The notes under the pieces are model-generated. The model made no database searches. It saw only the letters and a program-made list of their open reading frames with translations, and had not been told where the DNA came from. Of a DNA stretch of 36,400 bases, positions 16,279 through 23,841 are shown one piece after another. Origin of the DNA: Hyphomicrobiales bacterium (lineage in GTDB: Bacteria; Pseudomonadota; Alphaproteobacteria; Rhizobiales; Beijerinckiaceae). The number at the start of each line of letters is the position of its first letter. Position 1 is the first letter of the stretch. A program made the translations under genes and the position numbers. The stretch covers positions 1 through 36,400 of the forward strand of contig JAIXZO010000005.1 in the NCBI GenBank assembly GCA_027489535.1. Direction: 5' to 3'.

Positions 16279-16308
16279 GGCGACGCGTCCCGAGGCTCGA
16301 GGAGAAAT

Positions 16309-16333
16309 GTCGGGCCGCCGCGGGCGACCCGAC
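16309..16333 (-). promoter_or_regulatory. Intercistronic hairpin between amino-acid binding protein and permease
   Basis: The stem GTCGGG/CCCGAC (16309-16314 and 16328-16333) encloses a 4-bp inner stem (316-319 with 323-326, last three digits) and a 3-base loop. There is no T-run in the direction of transcription. Its location directly after the receptor gene is the same as that of the dctP hairpin, consistent with message-stability control. Confidence 0.5.
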
Positions 16334-16341
16334 TTTCGCGA

Positions 16342-17148
16342 TCAGAAATACGGGGTGAAGCCCGTCGGGTAGAGCATCTTGATGCCGAACCACTTTTCCC
16401 ACAGCTCGTCGGTCTTGCCGCGGCGATGCAGTTCGAAGATCGCGACGTTCAGCCAATCCTTGAGGCCGGTCGAATTCTTCGCGACGCCGAGGCCGCAGTA
16501 ATAGACGTCGACCGGGGTCGGCACGACCTTCCAGGCGACCTTGTGCTTGTTCATGTGCTCGCCGACGAAATCCAGCACGTCGAGCATCGCGTCGCCGCGG
16601 CCCTGCGCCAAGGCGCGGATCGCGTCGGGGTAGTTGTCGAGCAGCGTGATCTTCGCGTTTTTGAGATTGTCCTCGATGTATTTCACCGGGGTCGATCCGC
16701 GCACCTGCACCATCGTGACGGTCGGCTTGTCGAGATCCTTGACGTTGGTGATGTCCTTGCCGTCGAGGGTGAGGACGCCGAACACTTCAGTATGCGCGGG
16801 GACGGTGAAGTCGATCACCTTGGCGCGCTCGGGATTGCGCGTCATCGCGCCCATCACGAAATCGATCTTGCCGCTGACGACGAAGGGAATGCGGTCGGGC
16901 GAGCCGACCTGAACGACTTCGAGCTTCACGCCGAGCATCTTGGCGATCTCGGTCGCGAAATCGACGTCGAAGCCGACGATCTCGTTCTTCTCGTTGAACT
17001 TGCCGAGCGGCGGAAGCGTCGGATTGACGCCCACGCGGATGGTGCCCGACTTGATGATCTCGTCCAAGGGACGCGCCTGTGCTGCGTCTCCCCATGCGAA
17101 TCCGATCATGGCGGCTGCGGCCGCGACCCCGGCGATCCAACGCTTCAT
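16342..17148 (-). CDS. Polar amino-acid ABC transporter substrate-binding protein
   Basis: This periplasmic receptor (family SBP_bac_3) has 268 residues. The signal peptide is MKRWIAG followed by an Ala-rich core (1-25, probable cut after AQA). The mature part opens with IIKSGTIRVGVNPTLPPLGKF, continues with VGFDVDFATEIAKMLGVKLE, and has the hinge-region VRGSTPVKYIE. The ATG at 17148 is chosen because it starts the signal peptide and GGGAAGGG lies about 8 bases upstream. A longer open frame to 17217 would put 23 polar residues before the signal. It is the first gene of the leftward operon and divergent from the dehydrogenase operon. The ligand is likely an amino- or imino-acid-like compound. 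Confidence 0.93.
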   Translation of the reverse strand: MKRWIAGVAAAAAMIGFAWGDAAQARPLDEIIKSGTIRVGVNPTLPPLGKFNEKNEIVGFDVDFATEIAKMLGVKLEVVQVGSPDRIPFVVSGKIDFVMGAMTRNPERAKVIDFTVPAHTEVFGVLTLDGKDITNVKDLDKPTVTMVQVRGSTPVKYIEDNLKNAKITLLDNYPDAIRALAQGRGDAMLDVLDFVGEHMNKHKVAWKVVPTPVDVYYCGLGVAKNSTGLKDWLNVAIFELHRRGKTDELWEKWFGIKMLYPTGFTPYF

Positions 17149-17198
17149 GTTAGAAACCCTTCCCATCACTCGACCGGAGCGCACGGTGGTACGTCCGT

Positions 17199-17244
17199 TT
17201 GCATTGATGGTGGACACTATGTATACGAACTGAAGACATGTAAA
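17199..17244. promoter_or_regulatory. Overlapping divergent promoters with a GTATAC-centred operator candidate
   Basis: On the + strand, TTGCAT (17199-17204), 17 bases, then TATACG (17222-17227) fits a promoter for the dehydrogenase operon. On the - strand, TTTACA (17244-17239), 17 bases, then CATAGT fits one for the binding-protein operon. The palindrome GTATAC (17221-17226) lies under both. A related ATACA-GTGT pattern precedes the hydantoinase gene (about 11101-11112). Control by the co-clustered GntR/FCD protein is inferred. Confidence 0.38.
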
Positions 17245-17304
17245 GGCGCTCCGCTCGGCCCGCGACTCCCGGGATCGCGCAGGCGGGAGCGCAAGGGCAA
17301 TCCG

Positions 17305-17601
17305 ATGGCCGATCGCGGTGCAGCTTTCCGACGAACCGAGGGATCACGCCCGAACCTTGTGTCCTTCACCGTGGACGGCATCGAGACGCGTGCGCCCGAG
17401 GGCGAGCCGCTCGCGGCCGCATTGGCCGTCGGCGCGCACCTGCAACTGCGCAAAAGCCCTCGCGCGGGCACGCCGCGCGGCGCGTTCTGCTTCATGGGCG
17501 TGTGTCAGGAGTGCGTCGTCGAGGTCGACGGCATGAAGCGGCAGGCCTGCATCACCCCGGTCGCCGCGGGGATGCGCGTCGTGCTCGGAGGCGCGTCTTG
17601 A
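17305..17601 (+). CDS. (2Fe-2S)-binding small subunit of a three-part amine dehydrogenase (HcnA/OoxB-like)
   Basis: This ferredoxin-like subunit of 98 residues has cysteines C62-x4-C67-x2-C70 and C82 (FCFMGVCQEC to QACITP), the ligand pattern of HcnA-type [2Fe-2S] proteins. The leading VSFTVDGIETRAPEGEPLAAAL is the typical start of the fold. It passes electrons in a membrane-associated or soluble complex with the next two FAD proteins. The ATG at 17305 has AAGGG about 9 bases upstream. The stop overlaps the TTG start of the next gene. Related complexes are hydrogen cyanide synthase, opine oxidase and D-hydroxyproline dehydrogenase (LhpBEF). Confidence 0.9.
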   Translation: MADRGAAFRRTEGSRPNLVSFTVDGIETRAPEGEPLAAALAVGAHLQLRKSPRAGTPRGAFCFMGVCQECVVEVDGMKRQACITPVAAGMRVVLGGAS

Positions 17602-19019
17602 ATTTCGATTTGATCGTTCTGGGCGGCGGTCCCGCGGGCGGCAATGCGGCGCTCGCCGCCGCCGAAGCGGGTCTCTCGGTCGTCCTGTTCGACGAGCAGC
17701 CGACTGCGGGCGGGCAGGTCTGGCGCGCGCCGTGGCCCGGTTTCGATGCGCCCGGCGGTTCGCCCGAGCGGCGCGACGGCGATGCGCTGCGCGCCGCCTT
17801 GGCCGCCTCGAACGTCGATCTTCGTTTCGGCCGCAGGGTCTGGTCGGTCGGCGGAAATTTCCGCGTCGATGCCGTCGGCCCGGACGGGAACGAAAGCGCC
17901 GAAGCGCCGCGCCTGATCGCGGCGACGGGCGCGCATGAGCGCGTCGTGCCGTTTCCCGGCTGGACGCTGCCCGGCGTCATCGGCCTCGCCGCCGCGACGG
18001 TTCTGTTGAAATCCCACGGCGTCGTTCCCGGCTCGCCGGTCGTCGTGGCCGGTTGCGGACCTCTTTTGGCGGGCGTGGCGGCGGGGATCGTCAAGGCGGG
18101 CGGCACCGTCGCCGCCGTCGTCGATCTCGCGGGCGCGACCGACTGGATCGCCGCCGTGCCGCGTTTGCTGTCGCGTCCCGCCACGTTCGCGCAGGGCGTC
18201 GGTTGGGCGTTGAAGATCGCGGGCGCGCGCGTGCCGATCCATTTCCGCCATGCGGTGCGCCGCGTGGAAGGCGAGGACGGCGCGGAAGCCGTCGTCATCG
18301 GTCCCGTCGATGCGGGGGGCGGGAACGCAGCCGGGCCGGAGATCCGCTACGCGATATCCACGCTGGTGGTCGGGCACGGGCTTGTTCCCGGCGCTGAAAT
18401 CCCGCGTCTCTTCCGGGCCGACATGCGGTTCGACCGCCGTCTCGGCGGCCATGTTCCGGTTCTCGATGCCGAGGGGCGCACGAGCGTGCCGGGGCTCTAC
18501 GCCACCGGCGACGGCGTCGGCATCCGCGGTGCGGTCGCGGCGACGGACGGGGGGTTGCTCGCGGGCCTCGCCGCCGCGCACGACATGAAGCGTCTCGACG
18601 CCGCAGCCTTCGCGGAGCGCGCCGCCCCCGCACGTCGCCGCCTCGCGGGCGTGGCGGGTTTTTCCGACGCGATGGCCGCCATGATGGCGTTGCGGCCGGC
18701 ACAGGCCTCATCCGTTCCGCCCGAGACGGTCGTCTGTCGTTGCGAGGACGTCACCCGTCGCGAGATCGAGGAGGCGGCCGATTCCGGCGCGACCGAGGTC
18801 AATCAGCTCAAGCATTTCACGCGATGCGGCATGGGCCCCTGTCAGGGCCGCATGTGCGGCGACGTCGCGGCCGAGCTTCTCGCGCAGAAGCTGGGCGTCC
18901 CCCGCGAGGCCGTCGGCCAATGGACCGCTCGACCGCCGCTGCGGCCCGTCCCGCTCGCCGATCTTCTCGGCCGTTTCGACTATTCCGACATCCCGATTCC
19001 GAAGCCCGCACCGCTATGA
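17598..19019 (+). CDS. FAD/NAD(P)-binding oxidoreductase subunit (HcnB/OoxA/LhpF-like)
   Basis: This 473-residue flavoprotein has an N-terminal dinucleotide-binding motif LIVLGGGPAGG (5-15), a second nucleotide site in VVVAGCGPLLAGVAAG, and the YATGDGVGIRGAVAATDGGLLAG FAD segment. A BFD-like C-terminal [2Fe-2S] region has Cys380, Cys382, Cys410 and Cys415. The start is TTG at 17598, with GGAGG at 17587-17591 exactly 6 bases upstream. The stop overlaps the next start (ATGA). It relays electrons between the catalytic FAD subunit and the acceptor. It is not a stand-alone NADH reductase judging by its neighbours. Confidence 0.9.
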   Translation: MNFDLIVLGGGPAGGNAALAAAEAGLSVVLFDEQPTAGGQVWRAPWPGFDAPGGSPERRDGDALRAALAASNVDLRFGRRVWSVGGNFRVDAVGPDGNESAEAPRLIAATGAHERVVPFPGWTLPGVIGLAAATVLLKSHGVVPGSPVVVAGCGPLLAGVAAGIVKAGGTVAAVVDLAGATDWIAAVPRLLSRPATFAQGVGWALKIAGARVPIHFRHAVRRVEGEDGAEAVVIGPVDAGGGNAAGPEIRYAISTLVVGHGLVPGAEIPRLFRADMRFDRRLGGHVPVLDAEGRTSVPGLYATGDGVGIRGAVAATDGGLLAGLAAAHDMKRLDAAAFAERAAPARRRLAGVAGFSDAMAAMMALRPAQASSVPPETVVCRCEDVTRREIEEAADSGATEVNQLKHFTRCGMGPCQGRMCGDVAAELLAQKLGVPREAVGQWTARPPLRPVPLADLLGRFDYSDIPIPKPAPL

Positions 19020-20143
19020 CCCATGTTCATGATCTCGCGGTGGTGGGCGGCGGCGTGCATGGCGCGACCGCGGCCTTGTTCTGTGCCCGGGGCGGCATGG
19101 ACGTCGCGCTGCTGGATCGCGGCCCGCTGTGCCGCGAAGCCTCGGGCGTCAATGCCGGCACGCTGACGATGCAGATGACGCGCGTCGCGCTGATCCCCTA
19201 CGCGATGAAGGCCCATGCGATGTGGGCTTCTGCCCCGCAATGGCTCGGCCACGACGTCGGCGTCGTCGTCTGCGACGGGCTGTCTCTGGCCTTCACCGAG
19301 CAGGAAGCCGAGATCCTCACCTTCCGGGCGGGCAAGCGCCGGGAAGCGGGCGCGCCCATTTCCATCATCGACGGCAAGGCCGCCAAGCGCATCGAGCCGG
19401 GCATCTCCGACGAGGTGCTGATCGCCGGCCATTGCGAGGTGGACGGTTACGCCAACGCCTATCTTACGGGCCTTGCCTATCGCAACGCCCTGCTCGGCGC
19501 GGGCGTCTCGCTGCACGAGAACCGGCGCGTCGACGGCGTCGACGTCGGCGACGGCGGCTTCACCCTCTCGACGCCGCAAGGGCCGCTGCGCGCCCGCCGC
19601 CTGCTTCTGGCCGGCGGTGTCTGGATCGAGCCGATGCTGGCATGGCTCGGCGTGTCCCTCCCGATCAAGACCCTGGTCAATCAATTGGCCGTCACCGAGC
19701 GCGTCGCGCCGGTGATGCGCACGGTGGTCGGCATCGCCAGCGGGCTGTTGTCGCTCAAGCAATACGCCCACGGCACGGTCGTGATCGGCGGCGGCTGGCA
19801 GGCTTTGGGTGACCGCGAACGAGGCGGCGTCGAACTCGTGCCGGAACGGCTCGTCGGAAACATGCGGCTGGCCTGCCATGCCATTCCCGCGCTCGCCGGC
19901 GCACGCCTCGCCCGTGCTTGGGCCGGGCTCGAGGCCGAAACGCGTGACGCCTTGCCCGCCGCCGGGCCCGTGCCCGGCGTGCCCGACGCCTATGTCTGCG
20001 GCAGCGTCCATTCCGGCTATACGAGCGGCCCCTACATCGCCCGCCTGTTGGCGGACCGGATTCTCGGGTCCGAGCCCGAAATGCCGCTCTTCCCCATCGA
20101 CCGACTCCTCCGACCGGAAGCACCCGAAGGAACCGACGCATGA
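19016..20143 (+). CDS. FAD-dependent amino/imino-acid dehydrogenase catalytic subunit (DadA/HcnC/LhpB-like)
   Basis: This protein of 375 residues is in the D-amino-acid/sarcosine oxidase family (DAO fold). The FAD-binding motif AVVGGGVHGATAA is at 8-20, with ALLDRG following strand 2. CREASGVNAGTL follows, and the C-terminal YVCGSVHSGYTSGPYIARLLAD contacts the flavin. It removes two electrons from a C-N bond, giving an imine. With the HcnA- and HcnB-like partners it forms the same arrangement as LhpBEF (D-hydroxyproline), opine oxidase or HcnABC (glycine). Its stop overlaps the start of the DapA-like gene (ATGA), so the imine product is probably handed to that enzyme. The exact substrate is not deducible. 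Confidence 0.9.
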   Translation: MTHVHDLAVVGGGVHGATAALFCARGGMDVALLDRGPLCREASGVNAGTLTMQMTRVALIPYAMKAHAMWASAPQWLGHDVGVVVCDGLSLAFTEQEAEILTFRAGKRREAGAPISIIDGKAAKRIEPGISDEVLIAGHCEVDGYANAYLTGLAYRNALLGAGVSLHENRRVDGVDVGDGGFTLSTPQGPLRARRLLLAGGVWIEPMLAWLGVSLPIKTLVNQLAVTERVAPVMRTVVGIASGLLSLKQYAHGTVVIGGGWQALGDRERGGVELVPERLVGNMRLACHAIPALAGARLARAWAGLEAETRDALPAAGPVPGVPDAYVCGSVHSGYTSGPYIARLLADRILGSEPEMPLFPIDRLLRPEAPEGTDA

Positions 20144-21066
20144 CCGATGCCATGGCCGAACGTTTGAGCGGCATCCATGCGGCCACCATCGTGCCGATGC
20201 GCCCCGATTTCACCGTCGACGAAGCGGCCCTCGCCGCGCATATCCGCACCGTGTCGCACACGCCGGGCATTCGCGGCCTGCTCGTCAACGGCCATGCCGG
20301 CGAGAACTACGTCCTCTCCTTGGAGGAGAAGCTCTCGGTGCTGCGGACCGCGCGCGCGGTCGCGCCGGCCTCCTGCTTCATCACCTCCGGCGTCAACCAC
20401 GAGTCCTCGCTCGAAGCCGCCCGCGAAGGTGCGGCGATGGAAGCGGCGGGCGCCGACGCGCTGCTCGTGTTCCCCCCGAATTCATGGGCGCTCGGCCATG
20501 CCGACGCGGCCGTCATGCTGCATCACCGCCTGATCCGCGAAGCGACGACGCTGCCCCTGCTCATCTACGGCGCGCCCGTCGGTGCGGGCGCCATGGCCTA
20601 TGAGCCGGCCGTGCTGCGCGCCGTCGCCGAGGACCGCCGCTTCGTCGCGATCAAGGACGGCAGCTGGGAAGTCGCGCGCTACGAGGGCAACATGCGGCTG
20701 CTCAAGGCGCTGCGTCCGGATTTCATCGTCATGGGCTCGGGCGACGAACATCTGCTGACCAGCTACATCATCGGCAGCACCGGCAGTCAGGTGTCGTTGG
20801 CCGCCGTGGTGCCCGAGGCGCTCGCCGCCTTGTGGAACGCCGCGAATGCGGGTGACTGGCCGGCCGCACGCGCGGCTCACGAGAACATCTACGCTCTGTC
20901 GGTGGCCGTCTATCGCGACGCCCCCGGCGGCCGCGCCACCGCTCGGCTGAAGGCTTGCCTCAAGATCTTGGGACGGCTGGAACATGATTGCGTCCGCCCG
21001 CCCCAACCGCCGGCGACGCCGGAGGAGTACAAGGCGCTCGAACGCGCGCTCGCGCCGCTCGTCTGA
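20140..21066 (+). CDS. DapA-superfamily lyase/deaminase (not lysine-pathway DHDPS)
   Basis: This class I aldolase-fold enzyme of 308 residues has Schiff-base Lys172 (FVAIKDGS) and Tyr143 (LIYGAPVG). The GTTGE motif of dihydrodipicolinate synthase, whose threonines serve proton relay, reads NGHAGE here (50-55), so the DHDPS reaction is unlikely. In hydroxyproline catabolism a DapA-fold deaminase (LhpC/HypD) follows an FAD dehydrogenase of this same three-part type, turning pyrroline-4-hydroxy-2-carboxylate into 2-oxoglutarate semialdehyde and ammonia. A comparable imine deamination or retro-aldol step is my inference. It is the last gene of the operon, 6 bases from the convergent SDR gene. Confidence 0.85.
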   Translation: MTDAMAERLSGIHAATIVPMRPDFTVDEAALAAHIRTVSHTPGIRGLLVNGHAGENYVLSLEEKLSVLRTARAVAPASCFITSGVNHESSLEAAREGAAMEAAGADALLVFPPNSWALGHADAAVMLHHRLIREATTLPLLIYGAPVGAGAMAYEPAVLRAVAEDRRFVAIKDGSWEVARYEGNMRLLKALRPDFIVMGSGDEHLLTSYIIGSTGSQVSLAAVVPEALAALWNAANAGDWPAARAAHENIYALSVAVYRDAPGGRATARLKACLKILGRLEHDCVRPPQPPATPEEYKALERALAPLV

Positions 21067-21072
21067 GCCGGA

Positions 21073-21840
21073 CTAGGACCGTCCGCCGTCGACCGACAGG
21101 ATTTGTCCGCTGATCCAGCTCGCTTGCGCGCTCGCGAGAAACACGACCGCATCGGCGATGTCTTGCGCGGTTCCGAGGCGGCGGGTGTGGATGCCGGCGA
21201 GCAGACGCGCCTGGCCCTCTTCGCCGTAGGATTCCCACTGTTTTTCCGTGCTCGGGTTCGAGCGCACGAAGCCGGGTGCGACGGCGTTGCAGGTGATGCC
21301 GAACGGCCCGAGATCTTGGCTCAACTGCTTCGTCAGGCCGACCAAGGCGTGCTTTGCGGCGGTGTAGGCCTGAATGCCCGTGAGGCTCGGGCGCAGGCCC
21401 GCGCCCGAAGCGATGTTGACGATCCGACCCGAACCGCCGTTGCGCATGGCGTCCGATGCGGCCTGCGAAAGCCAAAATGCGCCGTCGACATTGGCCTCGA
21501 AGATCACGCGCCAGTTCTCGGGCGTGACGGCGGATACGGGTCCGCCGGTCTGGCCCCGCACGCCGCCTGCGGCATTGACGAGAATGTCGAGCCGTCCGGC
21601 CGCTTCCGTCACCTTCGCCACCGCGGCATGGCAGGCGTCGCGGTTCCCGACGTCGAGCGCCAAGGGTGTGATGCCCGTCCGCGCTGCGAAGTCGTTCAGG
21701 CGGTCCGCGTCCATGTCGGCCGCGAAGACCTTCGCTCCGGCGGCCTGCAGAGCGAGGGCGGTCGCTTGGCCGATGCCTTGGGCCGCCCCGGTGACGAGCG
21801 CGACCTTCGGCCCGTCCGGGCCGTCAAAGCGGATGTGCAT
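21073..21840 (-). CDS. SDR-family NAD(P)-dependent oxidoreductase
   Basis: This classical short-chain dehydrogenase has 255 residues. TGAAQGIG is at 17-24, NAAGG at about 89-93 (NAAG in place of NNAG), and Tyr159/Lys163 form the active site (YTAAK), with Ser145 in NIASGAG. ILSVDGG is the normal C-terminus. The ATG at 21840 lies inside the end of the upstream ketopantoate-reductase-like gene (17-base overlap), so the two are coupled. It is the last gene of the leftward operon that starts with the peptide-binding protein. It probably reduces or oxidises a keto/hydroxy product of the locus; the substrate is unknown. Confidence 0.9.
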   Translation of the reverse strand: MHIRFDGPDGPKVALVTGAAQGIGQATALALQAAGAKVFAADMDADRLNDFAARTGITPLALDVGNRDACHAAVAKVTEAAGRLDILVNAAGGVRGQTGGPVSAVTPENWRVIFEANVDGAFWLSQAASDAMRNGGSGRIVNIASGAGLRPSLTGIQAYTAAKHALVGLTKQLSQDLGPFGITCNAVAPGFVRSNPSTEKQWESYGEEGQARLLAGIHTRRLGTAQDIADAVVFLASAQASWISGQILSVDGGRS

Positions 21841-22885
21841 CTGCGGCCGCCCTGCATGACGCGATCAGGATGTCGAACGTCTCGAAGGACATGGTCCTGC
21901 GGCCGTCTTCGATGTCGTGGATCAGTTCGACGAGGCGGCGGGTGGCCGGAGTGGCCACGCCGATCTCCGCGCCCAGTTCGGCGATGATGCCGATCTGCGG
22001 GTCGATTTCCGTCTTGCGCTTGCGCACCGCGAGATCGCGATAAATCCCCGAATGGGTCTTCGCCGTGTAGCGGTTGAACTCCGCCAAGGCGGCCACCGAG
22101 GCCCGCGCGCCGTCCTCCGACGCCCCCGGCGCGAAGCATGCGGGATCGAAGCCGTTGAAGCCCACGGGCTTCACGCCGCGCGCGGCCGCGACGGCCATCA
22201 CTTCACGCGCCAGACGGTCGAACACGATGAAACGGCGCGGATCTTCGAAATTGGCCGTCATGGAATCCATGGTGAGGCCGGTGGCGAACAGCATCGAGCC
22301 GTAGGCGAGCTTGCCCCACAGATAGCCCCAGACATTGTCGGTCAGCACCGCGTTCGGTTCGAAAAGCTTCAAGAGGTCGAGCATGTCCCGCGTCCGCGGG
22401 CGCGTGCTCGCGTCGATCTCGCCGACGACCACGGTGCCCCGGTTGCCGAACAGGATTTCGCCCGGCCCCAGCCAATCGGCGCCGAAATTGACGAAGCATC
22501 CCATCGTGCGTTCGGGGCCGAGGGCGCGCGCGATGGCGATCTCGTTCAGGCCGTTTTGGGCCGAGAGCACGAACCCGTCGTCTTCGAGATGCGGCGCAAG
22601 TTGGGCCAACGCCGCTTCGGTCGCCTGCGCCTTCACGGCCAGCACGATGACGTCGAACCGCCCGTCGAGCTCCGCAGGCGTCACGGCGGGGATCACTTGG
22701 CTGAATTGCTCGACGGGACCGGTCAGGTTCAGCCCGCGCGTGCGGCAGGCCTCGACATGGTCCGGCTCGATGTCGACGAGGAGAATCGGGACGCCCGCCC
22801 GTGCCCAATAGGCCGCGAGCGTGCCGCCGATCGCGCCCGCGCCCCAAACGAGAATCGGCTTCGTACGTGTGGTCGCGGCGCTCAT
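21824..22885 (-). CDS. Ketopantoate reductase (PanE/ApbA)-family protein
   Basis: This 353-residue NADPH-dependent 2-oxo-acid reductase family member has an N-terminal Rossmann domain with VWGAGAIGG (13-21) and VLAVKAQ (81-87). QNGLNE follows, and the catalytic Lys192 region is WGKLAYGSMLFATG. The helical C-terminal domain ends with an EIDPQIGIIAELGAEIGVATP stretch typical of the family. It is longer than E. coli PanE (303), with an extension through residues 235-265. Sitting in a catabolic operon, it more likely reduces another 2-oxo acid than makes pantoate. The ATG at 22885 overlaps the isoaspartyl peptidase stop (ATGA). Confidence 0.88.
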   Translation of the reverse strand: MSAATTRTKPILVWGAGAIGGTLAAYWARAGVPILLVDIEPDHVEACRTRGLNLTGPVEQFSQVIPAVTPAELDGRFDVIVLAVKAQATEAALAQLAPHLEDDGFVLSAQNGLNEIAIARALGPERTMGCFVNFGADWLGPGEILFGNRGTVVVGEIDASTRPRTRDMLDLLKLFEPNAVLTDNVWGYLWGKLAYGSMLFATGLTMDSMTANFEDPRRFIVFDRLAREVMAVAAARGVKPVGFNGFDPACFAPGASEDGARASVAALAEFNRYTAKTHSGIYRDLAVRKRKTEIDPQIGIIAELGAEIGVATPATRRLVELIHDIEDGRRTMSFETFDILIASCRAAADAHPL

Positions 22886-23838
22886 GCGACGGCTCCGAGA
22901 TGGTGCAGCTCATGATGCGTGGCGACGGTCATTTCGCCGGCCGTCGTCACCCAGCCGCGATACATGCCGAGCGTGTTGTAGGGCGCGAGCGGGTCGCCCT
23001 CCGCCCCCAGCACGATCATGCCCGCGCCGATGCCGTGGCTCTTCAGCGTCTCGAACACGAGCGTGTTCGATGCTTGCTCCAAGGTCTGGCCGCCGTAGCT
23101 CATGCGGGCGGCCACGTCGTAGGCGGCGACCCGGCGGATGAAGATTTCGCCCTGTCCGGTGCAGGAGACGGCGCACACGCCGTCGCGGGCATAGGTGCCC
23201 GCGCCGATCACCGGGCTGTCGCCGACGCGGCCGGTCGGCTTGTTGTTGAAGCCTCCGGTGGAGGTGCCGGCGGCGAGACGGCCCTTCGCGTCGCGCGCGA
23301 CGGCGCCGACGGTGCCGTGCTTTTCGGCCTCGGAGGCCTTCGCCGCCGTGCCGTCGAGGGCGCGGCGCTTGAGGCTCGCCAGCGCTTCGACGCGGCGCTG
23401 CGTGGTGAAATAGTCGGGCTGCACCATCGCGAGGCCCGCCTGATCGGCGAAGCGGTCGGCGGCGTCGCCGATGAGCAGAACGGCACGCCCGCCTTCCATC
23501 ACGGCACGGGCCGCGCGGATGGGGTTGCGCACGCGGCGGACTCCGGCGACCGCGCCCGCGGCGAGCGTCGTGCCGTCCATGATGGAGGCGTCGAGTTCGT
23601 GCAGGCCGTCTTCGGTCAGCGCCGCGCCGTAGCCCGCGTTGAAATGCGGGCTGTCTTCCAGCACGAGGATGGTGGATTGCACGGCGTCGAGCGCCGTGCC
23701 TCCGGCTTTCAGGATCGCCCAGCCCGCGCGCAGCGCGTCTGCGATGTGTTCGCGGCTTTCGGCCCAATCGGCTTCGGACATGAGGCTGCGGTCCAGCGTT
23801 CCGCAGCCTCCGTGCAGGCCAAGCGCAATCCCGGACAT
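22882..23838 (-). CDS. iaaA: Isoaspartyl peptidase / L-asparaginase (Ntn-hydrolase, IaaA-type)
   Basis: This 318-residue plant-type asparaginase cleaves itself to an alpha/beta form and hydrolyses beta-aspartyl dipeptides and L-asparagine. The N-terminal LHGGCG (8-13), SPHFNAGYGA (63-72) and the cleavage/catalytic site HGTVGAVA with nucleophile Thr176 are present. STGGFNNKPTGRVGDSP downstream is the substrate-binding stretch. Family length is about 315. It begins 3 bases after the peptide-binding-protein gene, so the imported peptide is probably an isopeptide or a peptide from which this enzyme releases aspartate. E. coli has iaaA in one operon with the gsiABCD glutathione importer, a useful parallel. 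Confidence 0.94.
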   Translation of the reverse strand: MSGIALGLHGGCGTLDRSLMSEADWAESREHIADALRAGWAILKAGGTALDAVQSTILVLEDSPHFNAGYGAALTEDGLHELDASIMDGTTLAAGAVAGVRRVRNPIRAARAVMEGGRAVLLIGDAADRFADQAGLAMVQPDYFTTQRRVEALASLKRRALDGTAAKASEAEKHGTVGAVARDAKGRLAAGTSTGGFNNKPTGRVGDSPVIGAGTYARDGVCAVSCTGQGEIFIRRVAAYDVAARMSYGGQTLEQASNTLVFETLKSHGIGAGMIVLGAEGDPLAPYNTLGMYRGWVTTAGEMTVATHHELHHLGAVA

Positions 23839-23841
23839 GCT

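Noticed and set aside
20140-21066. Dihydrodipicolinate synthase of lysine biosynthesis
   Set aside because: The GTTGE threonines are replaced (NGHAGE) and the gene is coupled to a catabolic FAD dehydrogenase.
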